Shown here piece by piece: positions 26,070-35,689 of a stretch of 64,000 bases of DNA. Both the position numbers and the translations under genes were made by a program. Under the pieces are notes generated by a model that did not search any database, was not told the DNA's origin, and saw nothing but the letters and a program-made list of their open reading frames with translations. Where the stretch lies: the NCBI RefSeq assembly GCF_021261315.1, contig NZ_JAJSAX010000002.1, positions 744,001-808,000 on the forward strand, read 5' to 3'. This DNA comes from Epilithonimonas sp. JDS. GTDB taxonomy: Bacteria; Bacteroidota; Bacteroidia; Flavobacteriales; Weeksellaceae. How positions within the stretch are numbered: the first letter of the stretch is position 1; the number at the start of each line of letters is the position of its first letter.

Positions 26070-26438
26070 TCACTTCAAAACATTCCATCTGGGAATGATC
26101 GCCAGCAAGCCAAGACCGATGTACAGGAACAATACAGTCACATCCGAGTACAGAAATGTGCTGAGAAAGTAATTGTGAAGTGCAAAGTGTATGGCCACAA
26201 ACACCGGGAAAAGAATCACGCCGGCTTTTCTGTAAAGTAAAATCAAAATCCAACTGACAATCACCAAAACATCTACACCAAAAGTATAGTAGAAAAAATT
26301 ACCCGGAATATTGATCTTCTGATGAAGCGAATATTCGGCGTAATCGGTATTGATGCTGAGGAAAAACACCAGGATAATCAATCCGAAAAAAAGGTAATAG
26401 TCTTTGTTGTTTTTGAAGCTTCTGTCTGCTGGTTTCAT
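26070..26438 (-). CDS. Small integral membrane protein of unknown function
   Basis: A 122-residue protein with a charged N-terminus (MKPADRSFKNNKDYY) and four hydrophobic helices, for example YYLFFGLIILVFFLSI and VLVIVSWILILLY. No conserved motif is recognised. It lies between the HupE-like gene and the Lrp regulator, and its start is 64 nt from the Lrp stop codon on the same strand, so it may be partly co-transcribed with it past the terminator at 26456-26479. Confidence 0.65.
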   Translation of the reverse strand: MKPADRSFKNNKDYYLFFGLIILVFFLSINTDYAEYSLHQKINIPGNFFYYTFGVDVLVIVSWILILLYRKAGVILFPVFVAIHFALHNYFLSTFLYSDVTVLFLYIGLGLLAIIPRWNVLK

Positions 26439-26455
26439 CGGATAAAAATATAAAA

Positions 26456-26482
26456 AAAGAGCTTACGAATAAGCTCTTTCTA
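26456..26482 (-). terminator. Terminator of the Lrp/AsnC gene
   Basis: A 10-bp stem (AAAGAGCTTA with TAAGCTCTTT) closes on TTCG when read on the minus strand and is followed by a T run. Confidence 0.85.
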
Positions 26483-26502
26483 TAGAAATTTCTATTAACT
26501 AA

Positions 26503-26973
26503 CTATATACTAACCGCGTTTATCAAACGGTTCTTATCACTGATGAACTCTTCCATAGAGATCATACTTTCTGTTCTCATTACATCCTGGATGTCATCGA
26601 TCTGATAGATGATTTTCTTAGCATCTTCTGTGTTTTTTGCTTTCATTTTGCAGAAGATATTGTATTTTCCGGATGTTACACTAGCCTCTACCACGTTTGG
26701 AATCAAAGCCAACTGCTTCAAAACTTCCTGTGTGTGGTTTGATTTTGTAAGTAAAATACCGATGAATGCAGTGAAGTTGTAATCCAACTTGCTGTAATCG
26801 ATGCTAAGAGATGATCCTAAGATGATTCCTGCGTCTTCCATTTTCTTTACTCTTACGTGGATCGTTCCTGCGGACACGTCCATTTGCTTAGCAATTTCCG
26901 TAAAAGGCATTCTTGTGTTTTCTACTAAGAAATCAAGAATTTTTTTATCGATATCGTCTAATTGATAGTTCAT
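26503..26973 (-). CDS. Lrp/AsnC-family transcriptional regulator
   Basis: A 156-residue regulator. The N-terminal winged helix holds LDDIDKKILDFLVENTRMPFTEIAKQMDVS and VSAGTIHVRVKKMEDAGII; the C-terminal RAM (ligand) domain spans about residues 70-150. It forms octamers and responds to amino acids in the family. The long upstream gap is shared with nothing divergent, since TamB ends 127 bp away on the same strand. Targets are not evident from context. Confidence 0.92.
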   Translation of the reverse strand: MNYQLDDIDKKILDFLVENTRMPFTEIAKQMDVSAGTIHVRVKKMEDAGIILGSSLSIDYSKLDYNFTAFIGILLTKSNHTQEVLKQLALIPNVVEASVTSGKYNIFCKMKAKNTEDAKKIIYQIDDIQDVMRTESMISMEEFISDKNRLINAVSI

Positions 26974-27100
26974 TATTATATTGTTATTTATTTAAAATAT
27001 ATCTAATTTTTTTGCAAATTTAAAAAAAATTAATTTAACTAAAAACAAATATTAAAACATTAACAGCTTTTAACAAAATCATCAAATATGCTGATAATTA

Positions 27101-30100
27101 TCATTTTAATGGCTTCTTTTTTAAGGAATCTTCTTTATTCTGCTCAACATCGGCCGAGTCTCTTTTTATTCTTTCACGTCTTTTGAAGATATATTTGAGA
27201 GAATTAAAACTTTTACTGTACACAACCCCAACGCCATAACTCTGATTCAGTGAGTTTGCCGTTCCCAGACCAAGATTGGAAGGTTTTGAATAAGCTCTGA
27301 GTAATCTGCTTCCATTATTGAGTCGGCTCCAGTCATATTCAATAGTGCCTTCAGCGGATAAGTAATTATTGGTCGTATTATCCATTTTGGTAACCGGAAC
27401 TCCCAATCCTGTTTTCACCTTGATTCTCGGAGACAATGCCAGACTCACACTGGTATTGGCACGATCGGCGGTATTTGAATTGATGTCACCGCTGATATAA
27501 TCAAGATTGACTTGAAATGCACTACTAATCGTGTTTAGAACCGATCCTAACTGTTTGAACAACATATTGTAACCGGTGTTGATCGCTGTATTTTGTAAGT
27601 TAAAATCCAATCCGCCGCTGTTTACCACATTAAAACTATTCAAAACCAGAACGGACCCAAACTGAATCGTCCTTTCATCCTGATTATTCATTTTGGTTGC
27701 CAAAGTTTCTCTTACTTCCGAAGAACTGTCCGGTGCAGAAACGCCAAATTCTATGTCAGGTTTCGTAAGTGTATTTGTGATTTTTGTTGACAGAACCACG
27801 TTAATCGGTTGCGTAAGAGACATTCCCAAGTATTCTCCGGCATTGGTAATTGGTCTGGTATAATTTGCGGTAATATCCAGATCCGGAGTCGTAGGGCTAC
27901 CACTCCATCGGATGATGCTATTCTTTGCAATAAGAAAAGTTCTGTCAAGAATTGCCTTAGAAACGAATGTTCCGTTGTCCACCGTATAAGTGCCGTTCAT
28001 CGTAATGTTTCCGCTCCGTTCCATTCTGAATTTCAAATGATCTGCATCGCCTTTTACGGCAATACTTCCTACTTCATCACCTACCAAAACATTCACCAAA
28101 GTTCCCTTGTCTACACTGATATCAAAATCCATCAGCATATTGGCACCCGATTTTTTCTTTTTTTCTACCGAGAATTTACCTTCGTCATCTCTTTTCAGGA
28201 ATCTTAAAATTTTGAATTCATCAACATTAGATTTAGATGCACTGTTGAAGGTAAAAGTACTATTATTCAGAACTTTCAATCCGTCATTTGGCGTACTGAT
28301 CTCCAATCCTGAAACCGGTCCGCTGACATAAATATCACCCTGACCATAAACACGTCCCCAAAAAAGATCATTATCTTCCTGACTATTATTGATCACCAAA
28401 AGGTTATCTGCCCTCATAATTAAGTTGATTCCCAACGAAGAAAGTGTCTCAAACTGAATAGATCCGGAGATATTCCCTTTAGAATTGGAACGTCCGTCTT
28501 TGATTCCGATATTATTCAAAAGCGCCAAACCTCTCGAAAGATTGATCACGGTATCATCAAAAGAATAATCTACACCCGTGAAGAGAAGTTTAAGTCCAAA
28601 GCCTTTCAAAGCGAGATCACCACTGTAGTCAATATCATTCAAAGGTCCGGAAATCTTGAGATCGCCGGTTGCTTTTCCACGGAAGTTTCCAAAGATTTCT
28701 TTCACAAACTGCTGCGCAAATGCCAGATCAAATTCATTCATTTTTGCATCCACATCCAAAACAGGTGATGATGGATTATTGTCAATAGTTCCGGTAACAT
28801 CAAGTGTGTTTTTTCCTAAAAATTCTGAGGATAATGCCTGAATGCTGACATCAAAAACATTTGGTTTTTCGCTTTTGGTAATCTTCGTTTCAAGATTTCC
28901 CATTGCTTTTCCATTCATAAAAATATCATTCACATCCAGATCCACAAGAGGTTCCAGATTGTTACCCGATTTTTTTATCAGAATTGTTCCATTAGCAGTT
29001 CCTTTAATGTCCATTGGATTTTTACCGCTTCCGAAAGCTAAAAGTTTGGAAATATCCAGATTCTTAACTTCCGCATCGGCCGTGAAATCTTTTGCAGATT
29101 TGAAATCGGCACTTTTCACAAGAAGTTCACTTTCATCCGAAAAGATCCTTAGATTTTGTATTAAAAAGTCCTTTTCTTTTTTCCGATAAGTGATGGAATG
29201 ATTGAGTTCCGGACTTGTATCTACACTCCACGCGACGTCATTAAGCTTTACAGTTGTTGGTTCAAATCTCAAAACATAATCTCCAGCAGGATTTGTAGTT
29301 TGGTTGATGTTGACCGCGTATTCCTTCATTTGTTTTGCCGTCTCATCTTCTAGAGTTCCCAACTTGAAAACTGTTCCGATGTGTAAAACCTGAGAATTTT
29401 CGTTGTTGGCCGAAAGTTTTACATCCTGCAAAACATTGTTGCCGTATTGCGCTCTTTTTACAGTTGCCAGTAATTGTTGATTGAGGTCAGCCGTATTGAC
29501 TCTCAAACTGAGACTGTCAACCATTGCACTGTCTTTCACTTTGTTTAAGTCTGGCTGATAAGTAGCATCGGTTTCTGCCAGAAATTTTTCGGCTTCACTC
29601 AATTCTTTTTTGCCTGTTAAAACATATTTGATTTGAGACGCATCGGCATTAAGAATCAAGTCGTTTGTACTTCCAGTGTAATTTCCGGCAACCTTAGCAC
29701 CGTTTTTAAGTTCCAAATCCGGAACAAAGAAAGAAACCAAACCTTGCTTCACGTCAAAATCAAAATCAAAACTTTGTCCGTTGTACGTTTTCTTTGGCGG
29801 ATTGCCAACCATTATTTTATTAATACTGTTGGTCACCATATTCCCGATATCTTCCAGGTCAAACCTTCCGGATATTCTTCCAGTCACTGTTCCGGGCGCA
29901 TCTACAGAAACAATTCGGTTGCCGTTTTCGAAAAATGCTTTCAGTTTAGAATCCGGAATGTGGAGTTTTTGTTTGCTTGAATTGAGTGTCAATCCTTTGA
30001 TATCAGCATCAAGATTCAGGTCATTCAAATTCGTCATTGAGACTTTTCCGTTCACAAGTCCGCTTACAGAATTGGTGTCGCCTGCATTAATTCCAAAATA

Positions 30101-31750
30101 TCTTAAATTCACATATTGAATATCCGCATTGAAATCGGCAAACAATCTTTTGGTGCTGAAATCTACAATTCCTTTGAACGTTCCTTTCGCATTTGGGTCA
30201 TTAGCAACTACATTTCCGGTGAATCGTTTTTTATTAAGAACACCATCGATGGCGATATTATTTAGGTTTTTGCCCATCAGTTCGATACGAGCAACATCAG
30301 ATTTAGTTTTGATGTACATCGTATTCACATCAAAACCTTCACCCTGAACATTGAATTTGCCCGAGATCAATCCAACCTGTTTATTTTTGGTTAATGCTGT
30401 GACGTTCAAATCTTTCACATCCACATAACCTCTGTATTTAGGACGTTTTGTACTGTAATCTACCAGATTGAAATCCTTCATCTTAGCCTGACCGATTCCC
30501 GTAATCACCTGTCCGCTGGCAAAGATTTGTTTTGGATTTACTTTTACAGAACCGTTGTATTTCATCCTTCCAAAATCATCCGCAATATTCCCCAGCTTCG
30601 AAGCAATGAATTTCGGTAAAGAAGCCTTCAGAGCCTTGTAAGTGAAATCCGCGGATACATTTTTACTTTCGATAAAGAATTTTTTATCAATGACGCCATT
30701 TATTTTTAATCTCTTTGTATTAAGGTTCACATCCTGCGAGCGGATCAAAAAATTATTCAAAGCAAAATCATTCAGCGGACCTGTCATCGTTCCGGAAATA
30801 TTGATCGGCATGTAATTATCCCAATCGGTCACAAAATAACTGAGGTCGTAACCACTGATCTGACTTCCCGGAATGATCTTCAGATCCCAGCTTACCTTAT
30901 GCCCAAAATCTGCAAATCTGGTTTCGGGATCCAGGTTCATCACCGCTTCACCTTGTAACAGCGAATGATCGGTATTGATCGTCAGATTCCCGAACTTCAA
31001 ATGCTTTTTCGTGATTTCAAAGTTGGTAGAAAATGTATCTACAACATGTTCTTTTCCGTAGCGTTTTGTGATCAGGCTGAAGTTTCTAATATCAGCAAAA
31101 ACATCTGCGCCTTCTACTTTCAAAGAAGTCACATTTAGGTTTACTTTTCTTGCATCCAGCCATCTTCCCGCTTCGCCCGGACTGTTTTCGTTCACGATGC
31201 TCGCAATCCCGTTGATGAGATCGATTTTCATATTCATCTTAAACTTCGGTTTCGTAGGATCAGTTGGCGTATCGGACCGGAAATTATCAACATACCGAAT
31301 AAAATTACTGATGCTGTCGCCTTTGTAAGTAATCACCCGAATGACTGGATCAATGATCGTAGCTTGGTTGAATTTAAGATCTCTCGTATTGAAAGCCAAC
31401 GCAAACCAATCAGATTTGGCGCGCAATTCCCTCGCTTTTACAAACTCATATTCCTTATAATCCTTAATTCTAAGGCCTTTGATCTTCACATCGCCAAAGA
31501 AATTGACCTCCACGCTTTCCACCGACATTCTCATTTTGAAATCGCTGTTCAGAAGCTTGATGGCCTCATCTGCAATGTACCGCTTGGTAATCGGAAGATT
31601 GATTGCAATGAAAAGCAGAACCACCAGTCCGATGATTCCGAAAAGTATAGAATTGACGATCCTCCAGAAAAGCGGTGTTCTTTTCTTCTTGACTGGCTGG
31701 TCAATAGCAGGATCTTCGTTTGTTGTGTTTTTATTTTCTAAATTTGCCAT
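27101..31750 (-). CDS. TamB-like translocation and assembly module protein (AsmA/DUF490 family)
   Basis: A 1549-residue protein, the largest here. A basic cytoplasmic start (PVKKKRTPLFWRIVNS) leads into one membrane helix (about 31-52, LFGIIGLVVLLFIAINLPI). The rest is a long periplasmic stretch of repeating beta strands of the AsmA/TamB bridge type, with the TamB (DUF490) domain over roughly the last 450 residues and a basic Lys-rich tail. Such bridges carry phospholipids or assist outer-membrane protein assembly. The start codon faces the TsaD start codon with 5 bp between. TAM partner TamA is not in the window. Confidence 0.9.
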   Translation of the reverse strand: MANLENKNTTNEDPAIDQPVKKKRTPLFWRIVNSILFGIIGLVVLLFIAINLPITKRYIADEAIKLLNSDFKMRMSVESVEVNFFGDVKIKGLRIKDYKEYEFVKARELRAKSDWFALAFNTRDLKFNQATIIDPVIRVITYKGDSISNFIRYVDNFRSDTPTDPTKPKFKMNMKIDLINGIASIVNENSPGEAGRWLDARKVNLNVTSLKVEGADVFADIRNFSLITKRYGKEHVVDTFSTNFEITKKHLKFGNLTINTDHSLLQGEAVMNLDPETRFADFGHKVSWDLKIIPGSQISGYDLSYFVTDWDNYMPINISGTMTGPLNDFALNNFLIRSQDVNLNTKRLKINGVIDKKFFIESKNVSADFTYKALKASLPKFIASKLGNIADDFGRMKYNGSVKVNPKQIFASGQVITGIGQAKMKDFNLVDYSTKRPKYRGYVDVKDLNVTALTKNKQVGLISGKFNVQGEGFDVNTMYIKTKSDVARIELMGKNLNNIAIDGVLNKKRFTGNVVANDPNAKGTFKGIVDFSTKRLFADFNADIQYVNLRYFGINAGDTNSVSGLVNGKVSMTNLNDLNLDADIKGLTLNSSKQKLHIPDSKLKAFFENGNRIVSVDAPGTVTGRISGRFDLEDIGNMVTNSINKIMVGNPPKKTYNGQSFDFDFDVKQGLVSFFVPDLELKNGAKVAGNYTGSTNDLILNADASQIKYVLTGKKELSEAEKFLAETDATYQPDLNKVKDSAMVDSLSLRVNTADLNQQLLATVKRAQYGNNVLQDVKLSANNENSQVLHIGTVFKLGTLEDETAKQMKEYAVNINQTTNPAGDYVLRFEPTTVKLNDVAWSVDTSPELNHSITYRKKEKDFLIQNLRIFSDESELLVKSADFKSAKDFTADAEVKNLDISKLLAFGSGKNPMDIKGTANGTILIKKSGNNLEPLVDLDVNDIFMNGKAMGNLETKITKSEKPNVFDVSIQALSSEFLGKNTLDVTGTIDNNPSSPVLDVDAKMNEFDLAFAQQFVKEIFGNFRGKATGDLKISGPLNDIDYSGDLALKGFGLKLLFTGVDYSFDDTVINLSRGLALLNNIGIKDGRSNSKGNISGSIQFETLSSLGINLIMRADNLLVINNSQEDNDLFWGRVYGQGDIYVSGPVSGLEISTPNDGLKVLNNSTFTFNSASKSNVDEFKILRFLKRDDEGKFSVEKKKKSGANMLMDFDISVDKGTLVNVLVGDEVGSIAVKGDADHLKFRMERSGNITMNGTYTVDNGTFVSKAILDRTFLIAKNSIIRWSGSPTTPDLDITANYTRPITNAGEYLGMSLTQPINVVLSTKITNTLTKPDIEFGVSAPDSSSEVRETLATKMNNQDERTIQFGSVLVLNSFNVVNSGGLDFNLQNTAINTGYNMLFKQLGSVLNTISSAFQVNLDYISGDINSNTADRANTSVSLALSPRIKVKTGLGVPVTKMDNTTNNYLSAEGTIEYDWSRLNNGSRLLRAYSKPSNLGLGTANSLNQSYGVGVVYSKSFNSLKYIFKRRERIKRDSADVEQNKEDSLKKKPLK
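31719..31746 (+). promoter_or_regulatory. Promoter of tsaD inside the tamB coding region
   Basis: TTTG (31719-31722), 16 nt, TAAATTTG (31739-31746), a full match to the Bacteroidota pattern. It lies within the first codons of tamB, and transcription would begin only a few bases before the tsaD ATG. Confidence 0.7.
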
Positions 31751-31755
31751 CTATT

Positions 31756-32772
31756 ATGAGTGCATCTATTATTCTAGGTATCGAGTCTTCTTGTGACGAC
31801 ACTTCTGCAGCCATTATCAGCGGTAGCAAAATCCTGTCCAACATTGCCGCCAATCAGGCGATCCACAACGAGTATGGTGGTGTGGTTCCCGAGTTGGCAT
31901 CCAGAGCGCATCAGCAAAACATCATCCCTGTGGTGGAAAAAGCATTTTCCAAAGCAAATATACAACAAAATGAGATTTGCGCGATTGGTTTTACACGCGG
32001 TCCCGGACTTCTTGGATCTCTGCTTGTTGGAACCTCTTTTGCCAAATCTCTGGCGATGAGTCTGGATGTTCCTTTGATCGAAGTGAATCATTTGCAGGCG
32101 CATATTTTGGCACATTTTATTGATGATGCCAATCCAACACCGCCGACTTTTCCATTTTTATGTTTGACGGTTTCTGGCGGTCACACGATGATTGTTTTGG
32201 TAAAAGATTATTTCGATATGGAGATCATTGGAAAAACGATAGACGATGCAGCGGGCGAAGCGTTTGACAAGATCGGAAAGATCTTCGACCTCGATTATCC
32301 GGCTGGACCAATCATCGATAAGCTGGCGAAAGAAGGAAATCCCGACGCTTTCCAGTTCAACAAACCGAGAATTGAGAATTATGATTATTCATTTAGTGGG
32401 ATCAAAACTTCGGTCTTATATTTTATTCAGAAAGAAGTACGGAAGAATCCGGATTTCATTAAGGAAAATCTGAATGACCTTTGCGCTTCTGTCCAAAAAT
32501 CGATCATCGAAATCCTGATGAAAAAATTGGAAAAAGCTTCTGTTGACCTTAATATAAAAGATGTTGCGATTGCCGGCGGCGTTTCTGCCAACTCAGCTTT
32601 GAGAAAGACGATGGAAATTAATCAAGAAAAACTAGGCTGGAACATTTTCATCCCAAAATTTGAATATACAACAGACAATGCTGCGATGATTGCCATCGTT
32701 GCCAAACTGAAATATGAGCGCGGCGAGTTTACGGATATCAGGACGACGGCGACGGCGAAGTATGATTTGTAG
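31756..32772 (+). CDS. tsaD: tRNA N6-adenosine threonylcarbamoyltransferase
   Basis: A 338-residue enzyme that attaches the threonylcarbamoyl group to A37 of ANN-decoding tRNAs. It shows ILGIESSCDDTSAAI at the start, the metal-binding His pair in NHLQAHILAH, the ASKHA-fold loops LTVSGGHT and DDAAGEAFDK, and AGGVSANSALR near the end. ATG 31756 is chosen over upstream in-frame codons because it gives the family's start and because the region before it is the promoter. Divergent from tamB with 5 bp between. Essential in most bacteria; partners TsaB/TsaE are elsewhere. Confidence 0.96.
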   Translation: MSASIILGIESSCDDTSAAIISGSKILSNIAANQAIHNEYGGVVPELASRAHQQNIIPVVEKAFSKANIQQNEICAIGFTRGPGLLGSLLVGTSFAKSLAMSLDVPLIEVNHLQAHILAHFIDDANPTPPTFPFLCLTVSGGHTMIVLVKDYFDMEIIGKTIDDAAGEAFDKIGKIFDLDYPAGPIIDKLAKEGNPDAFQFNKPRIENYDYSFSGIKTSVLYFIQKEVRKNPDFIKENLNDLCASVQKSIIEILMKKLEKASVDLNIKDVAIAGGVSANSALRKTMEINQEKLGWNIFIPKFEYTTDNAAMIAIVAKLKYERGEFTDIRTTATAKYDL

Positions 32773-32839
32773 AATTTGATTTACCTTCATCCAAAAATAT
32801 TAATTATTGTACTTCTAAACCCCACAAATACATTTTATA

Positions 32840-33397
32840 ATGGAATTACTTTATACAATCAGAGGAAAATATGATAAAGACAATTACGATCATTTTTCTT
32901 GGGATAAATATAAAGATTGGTCAAGAATGCATCACCTTGACGAACTTGTTTCATTAGATGGAATGTTAAATGAATTACTTGTAGAATCTGATTATGATAA
33001 CGAGGATGACTGGAACCACATTCATACATTTGTTAATTACCAGACCGGATTTTTCACAGATTTAGAATATGTTTTCAAAAGATTAATTAGATTAGAAAAC
33101 TATAATTTACTTGCCGTTGTGGTTGAACCTAAGGAAAAATGCGAGTCCATCAATTTGATTGATTATGAATTCATTGGTTACGACTTATTAGATCAAGATT
33201 TTGCAATAAGTGCCTTGACAAATTGTGGAGGTTTTGATGAAACATTTTTACCATCGGAACTGAACAAAAAAGGTCTAATTGATAACTATGAAAAAGCATT
33301 TTACATCAAGGAACAATTATTAATTAATAATCCTGATGAACATCACGCAGATACAAATGTAATTGCTGTTTGGCGTCATAAAACTTTGAGTAAATAA
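32840..33397 (+). CDS. Hypothetical acidic protein, 185 residues
   Basis: A soluble acidic protein with no signal peptide or membrane segment. It has many Asp, Glu, Tyr and Trp residues (SWDKYKDWSRMHHLDELVSL; SDYDNEDDWNHIHTF). I recognise no family. Composition and size resemble immunity proteins of contact-dependent or polymorphic toxin systems, but no toxin lies beside it. It is AT-richer in third positions than tsaD, and a second orphan gene follows after 56 nt on the same strand. Genuine coding is supported by an uninterrupted 185-codon frame with normal codon use. Confidence 0.6.
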   Translation: MELLYTIRGKYDKDNYDHFSWDKYKDWSRMHHLDELVSLDGMLNELLVESDYDNEDDWNHIHTFVNYQTGFFTDLEYVFKRLIRLENYNLLAVVVEPKEKCESINLIDYEFIGYDLLDQDFAISALTNCGGFDETFLPSELNKKGLIDNYEKAFYIKEQLLINNPDEHHADTNVIAVWRHKTLSK

Positions 33398-33453
33398 AAA
33401 TTTTAATCGGATAAAATATACTACGATAACAGCTTCAACCCAAAATAAAATCT

Positions 33454-33858
33454 ATGAAAATATTATTAGAAGAAAAACAACTCGGAACACATTCCAAAAA
33501 GAATTCAAAATATTACTGGATTTTAGAAACCATCACGGGAAGAAATGAAGCACCGGAAGAGTCGGCAGATTTTGAACTGACAAGCTCTGAAACGGGTTAT
33601 ATGCAAAATATCAAAGAAGAAATTCTTGAAAAAATCAATTCTGAAAATGTTTTCAGCTTTCCTTACGAACCAAAAGAAGGCGATTTCTTGTCCATCAAAA
33701 ATAACTTGCGAAAATTTGAATATCTAAATCTCATTTTCATCAACGGCAGTTGGAAAGAAGAAGTCTATTTGTGTTCTCTGCGGGAGTGTGATACAGATAT
33801 CTATACGACAATAAAAACTGGTGTTGCATTTTTAAGCGAAAATGAAATAGCGTTTTAA
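33454..33858 (+). CDS. Hypothetical protein, 134 residues
   Basis: A soluble acidic protein with no export signal. Predicted mix of strands and helices: LGTHSKKNSKYYWILETITG, then a helical middle (YMQNIKEEILEKINSE), then FLSIKNNLRKFEYLNLIF. No family recognised. It follows the 185-residue orphan on the same strand and may form a small accessory unit with it. Function unknown. Confidence 0.6.
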   Translation: MKILLEEKQLGTHSKKNSKYYWILETITGRNEAPEESADFELTSSETGYMQNIKEEILEKINSENVFSFPYEPKEGDFLSIKNNLRKFEYLNLIFINGSWKEEVYLCSLRECDTDIYTTIKTGVAFLSENEIAF

Positions 33859-33962
33859 GTAGATCACAGGTGAAACACTTTCTCAACTTTGCCAAGATTT
33901 AAAAACCGTTAAAAGGCTCATCAATTCCAAACTTTAACCATTGAATTTTAAACTATAAAACT

Positions 33963-33970
33963 TATTTTTG
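33963..33970 (+). promoter_or_regulatory. -7 box of the DUF808 gene (TATTTTTG)
   Basis: A full match to TAnnTTTG, 17 nt before the ATG at 33988. Confidence 0.65.
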
Positions 33971-33987
33971 CATCAAAATAAAAAGTT

Positions 33988-34890
33988 ATGGCTTCAGGAT
34001 TCTTCGCAATCTTAGATGATATTGGTGCATTGATGGACGACATCGCAGTAACCAGCAAACTCGCAACAAAAAAAACTGCTGGAATCCTCGGCGACGATCT
34101 TGCAGTAAATGCAGAAAAAGCAACCGGTTTCCTTTCGTCCCGTGAAATCCCGGTTCTGTGGGCAATTACTAAAGGATCTTTCATCAACAAGCTGATCATT
34201 CTTCCTCTGATTTTTCTTCTGAAATGGTTGTACGAGCCGGCCATCAACTATATTTTGATTCTTGGCGGTGTCTATTTGGCTTACGAGGGAATGGAGAAGA
34301 TCGTCGAATTTCTATTTCACCGCGAAAAGAAAGGTCACGAGGTAGTCGAAGAAAGCACTTTGCCAGAAGAGGACGAAAATTCGGAAAAGTCGAAGATCAG
34401 TTCGGCAATCAAGACCGATTTTATCCTTTCTTTGGAAATCGTCATTATCGCTTTGGGAACTGCGCTGGAAAAACAGCATCCTTTGATCACCCAGATCATC
34501 AGTGTTTCTTTTGTGGCTATCATCGCAACAGTTGGAGTTTACGGACTTGTCGCATTGATTGTTAGGATGGATGACGCTGGATTTTTCCTGCAAAAAAAAT
34601 CCAACAACAAAGGTTTCTTCAATGGACTTGGACAGGTTCTCATCAAAGCTTTGCCAATTGTCATAAAAGTTTTGGGTGTTGTCGGAACAATTGCATTGCT
34701 TTTGGTTTCTGGCGGGATTTTTCACCATTACATCGATGCCGTTCATCATTGGGTTTCAGAAAATATTCCGGCAAACGTTCCTGAGCAGGTGACACAATTT
34801 GGATTGGGGATTGTGTTTGGACTCGCTGCGGTATTACTGATGACGGTTGGTAAAAAGATATTTTCTGCAGTGAAACCTGTTAAGAAATAA
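33988..34890 (+). CDS. DUF808-family (YedI-like) membrane protein
   Basis: A 300-residue inner-membrane protein. The family's start is clear: MASGFFAILDDIGALMDDIAV followed by LATKKTAGILGDDLAVNAEKATGF. Six or more helices follow, with an acidic cytoplasmic loop (LPEEDENSEKSK) and the late helix region HHYIDAVHHWVSENIP. The function of DUF808 proteins is not known; some reports place them in stress tolerance. Length fits E. coli YedI (305). Followed by a decayed copy of inverted-repeat element C. Confidence 0.9.
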   Translation: MASGFFAILDDIGALMDDIAVTSKLATKKTAGILGDDLAVNAEKATGFLSSREIPVLWAITKGSFINKLIILPLIFLLKWLYEPAINYILILGGVYLAYEGMEKIVEFLFHREKKGHEVVEESTLPEEDENSEKSKISSAIKTDFILSLEIVIIALGTALEKQHPLITQIISVSFVAIIATVGVYGLVALIVRMDDAGFFLQKKSNNKGFFNGLGQVLIKALPIVIKVLGVVGTIALLLVSGGIFHHYIDAVHHWVSENIPANVPEQVTQFGLGIVFGLAAVLLMTVGKKIFSAVKPVKK

Positions 34891-34896
34891 TATTTG

Positions 34897-34975
34897 AACC
34901 ACATAGACACATAGAAAATATTTTCACTATCAATAAGCAGGATAAATGGCTATTTTTGACTATATGGTTAAAATT
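34897..34975. repeat. Inverted-repeat element family C, decayed copy
   Basis: The left end GAACCACATAGACACATAG matches the arm at 5464; the right end is degenerate (ACTATATGGTTAAAAT) and the interior is shortened. The -7 box of rsmE (34951-34958) lies within it, so the element now carries a promoter. Confidence 0.65.
34951..34958 (+). promoter_or_regulatory. -7 box of rsmE (TATTTTTG)
   Basis: A full match to TAnnTTTG, 32 nt before the ATG at 34991, inside the decayed family C element. Confidence 0.6.
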
Positions 34976-34990
34976 TAAAATTAATATAAA

Positions 34991-35683
34991 ATGAAACTTT
35001 TCTTTGGACAGATCTTCCCCGACATTATAATTGATTCTGATGAGCAGCAGCACATCGTGAAAGTCCTTAGAATGCGTGAAGGTGAAGAAATCTACCTGAC
35101 CGACGGAAAAGGAAATCTTACCAAAGGAACATTGATCTTTGAAGGCAAAAAAGTGACACTCAACGTTTCCGAGGTCAAAGAAAATCTGCCTGATTTCTCA
35201 CCAAAACTTCACATTGCGATTGCGCCGACAAAAAACATCGACCGCATCGAATTTTTCTTAGAAAAAGCTGTTGAGATGGGGATTTCAGAAGTTAGTTTTA
35301 TCTTAACCGAACAGACCGAACGTAAAAATATCAGCATTGATAAACTGAGAAAGCAGGCAATTGGCGCTTCGAAACAAAGTCTGCGTTCTCACTTTCCAAA
35401 AATTAATGACCTTCAGAAGTTTTCTGAGTTTATGAAAAATTTAGATCCAGAAAATACATTCGTAGCGCATTGTAATGAAAACCTCAATCGAATTTCTTTA
35501 AATGATCTTCCAACAATGGAAAATTACACATTCCTGATTGGTCCGGAAGGTGATTTTTCGGATAAGGAAATTCAGCTTTTGGCGGAGAAAGGTGTCAAAG
35601 CGGTTTCATTAGGAAATCAGAGATTGAGGACAGAAACAGCTGGGATTTTTGTTGCTGCGTGGAATTATGATAAGATGTTCTAG
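34991..35683 (+). CDS. rsmE: 16S rRNA (uracil1498-N3)-methyltransferase
   Basis: A 230-residue SPOUT methyltransferase that modifies U1498 of 16S rRNA. The N-terminal PUA-like domain holds HIVKVLRMREGEEIYLTDGKG, and the C-terminal trefoil knot binds S-adenosylmethionine through FLIGPEGDFSDKEI and LGNQRLRTETAGIFV. Length is normal. Converges on the EamA gene with only 6 bp between stop codons, so transcription probably runs into the opposite gene. Confidence 0.95.
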   Translation: MKLFFGQIFPDIIIDSDEQQHIVKVLRMREGEEIYLTDGKGNLTKGTLIFEGKKVTLNVSEVKENLPDFSPKLHIAIAPTKNIDRIEFFLEKAVEMGISEVSFILTEQTERKNISIDKLRKQAIGASKQSLRSHFPKINDLQKFSEFMKNLDPENTFVAHCNENLNRISLNDLPTMENYTFLIGPEGDFSDKEIQLLAEKGVKAVSLGNQRLRTETAGIFVAAWNYDKMF

Positions 35684-35689
35684 AGCCTT

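Noticed and set aside
34312-34749. A 145-codon ORF antisense to the DUF808 gene
   Set aside because: Asp/Asn/Ser-rich shadow of the sense membrane protein; no start context.
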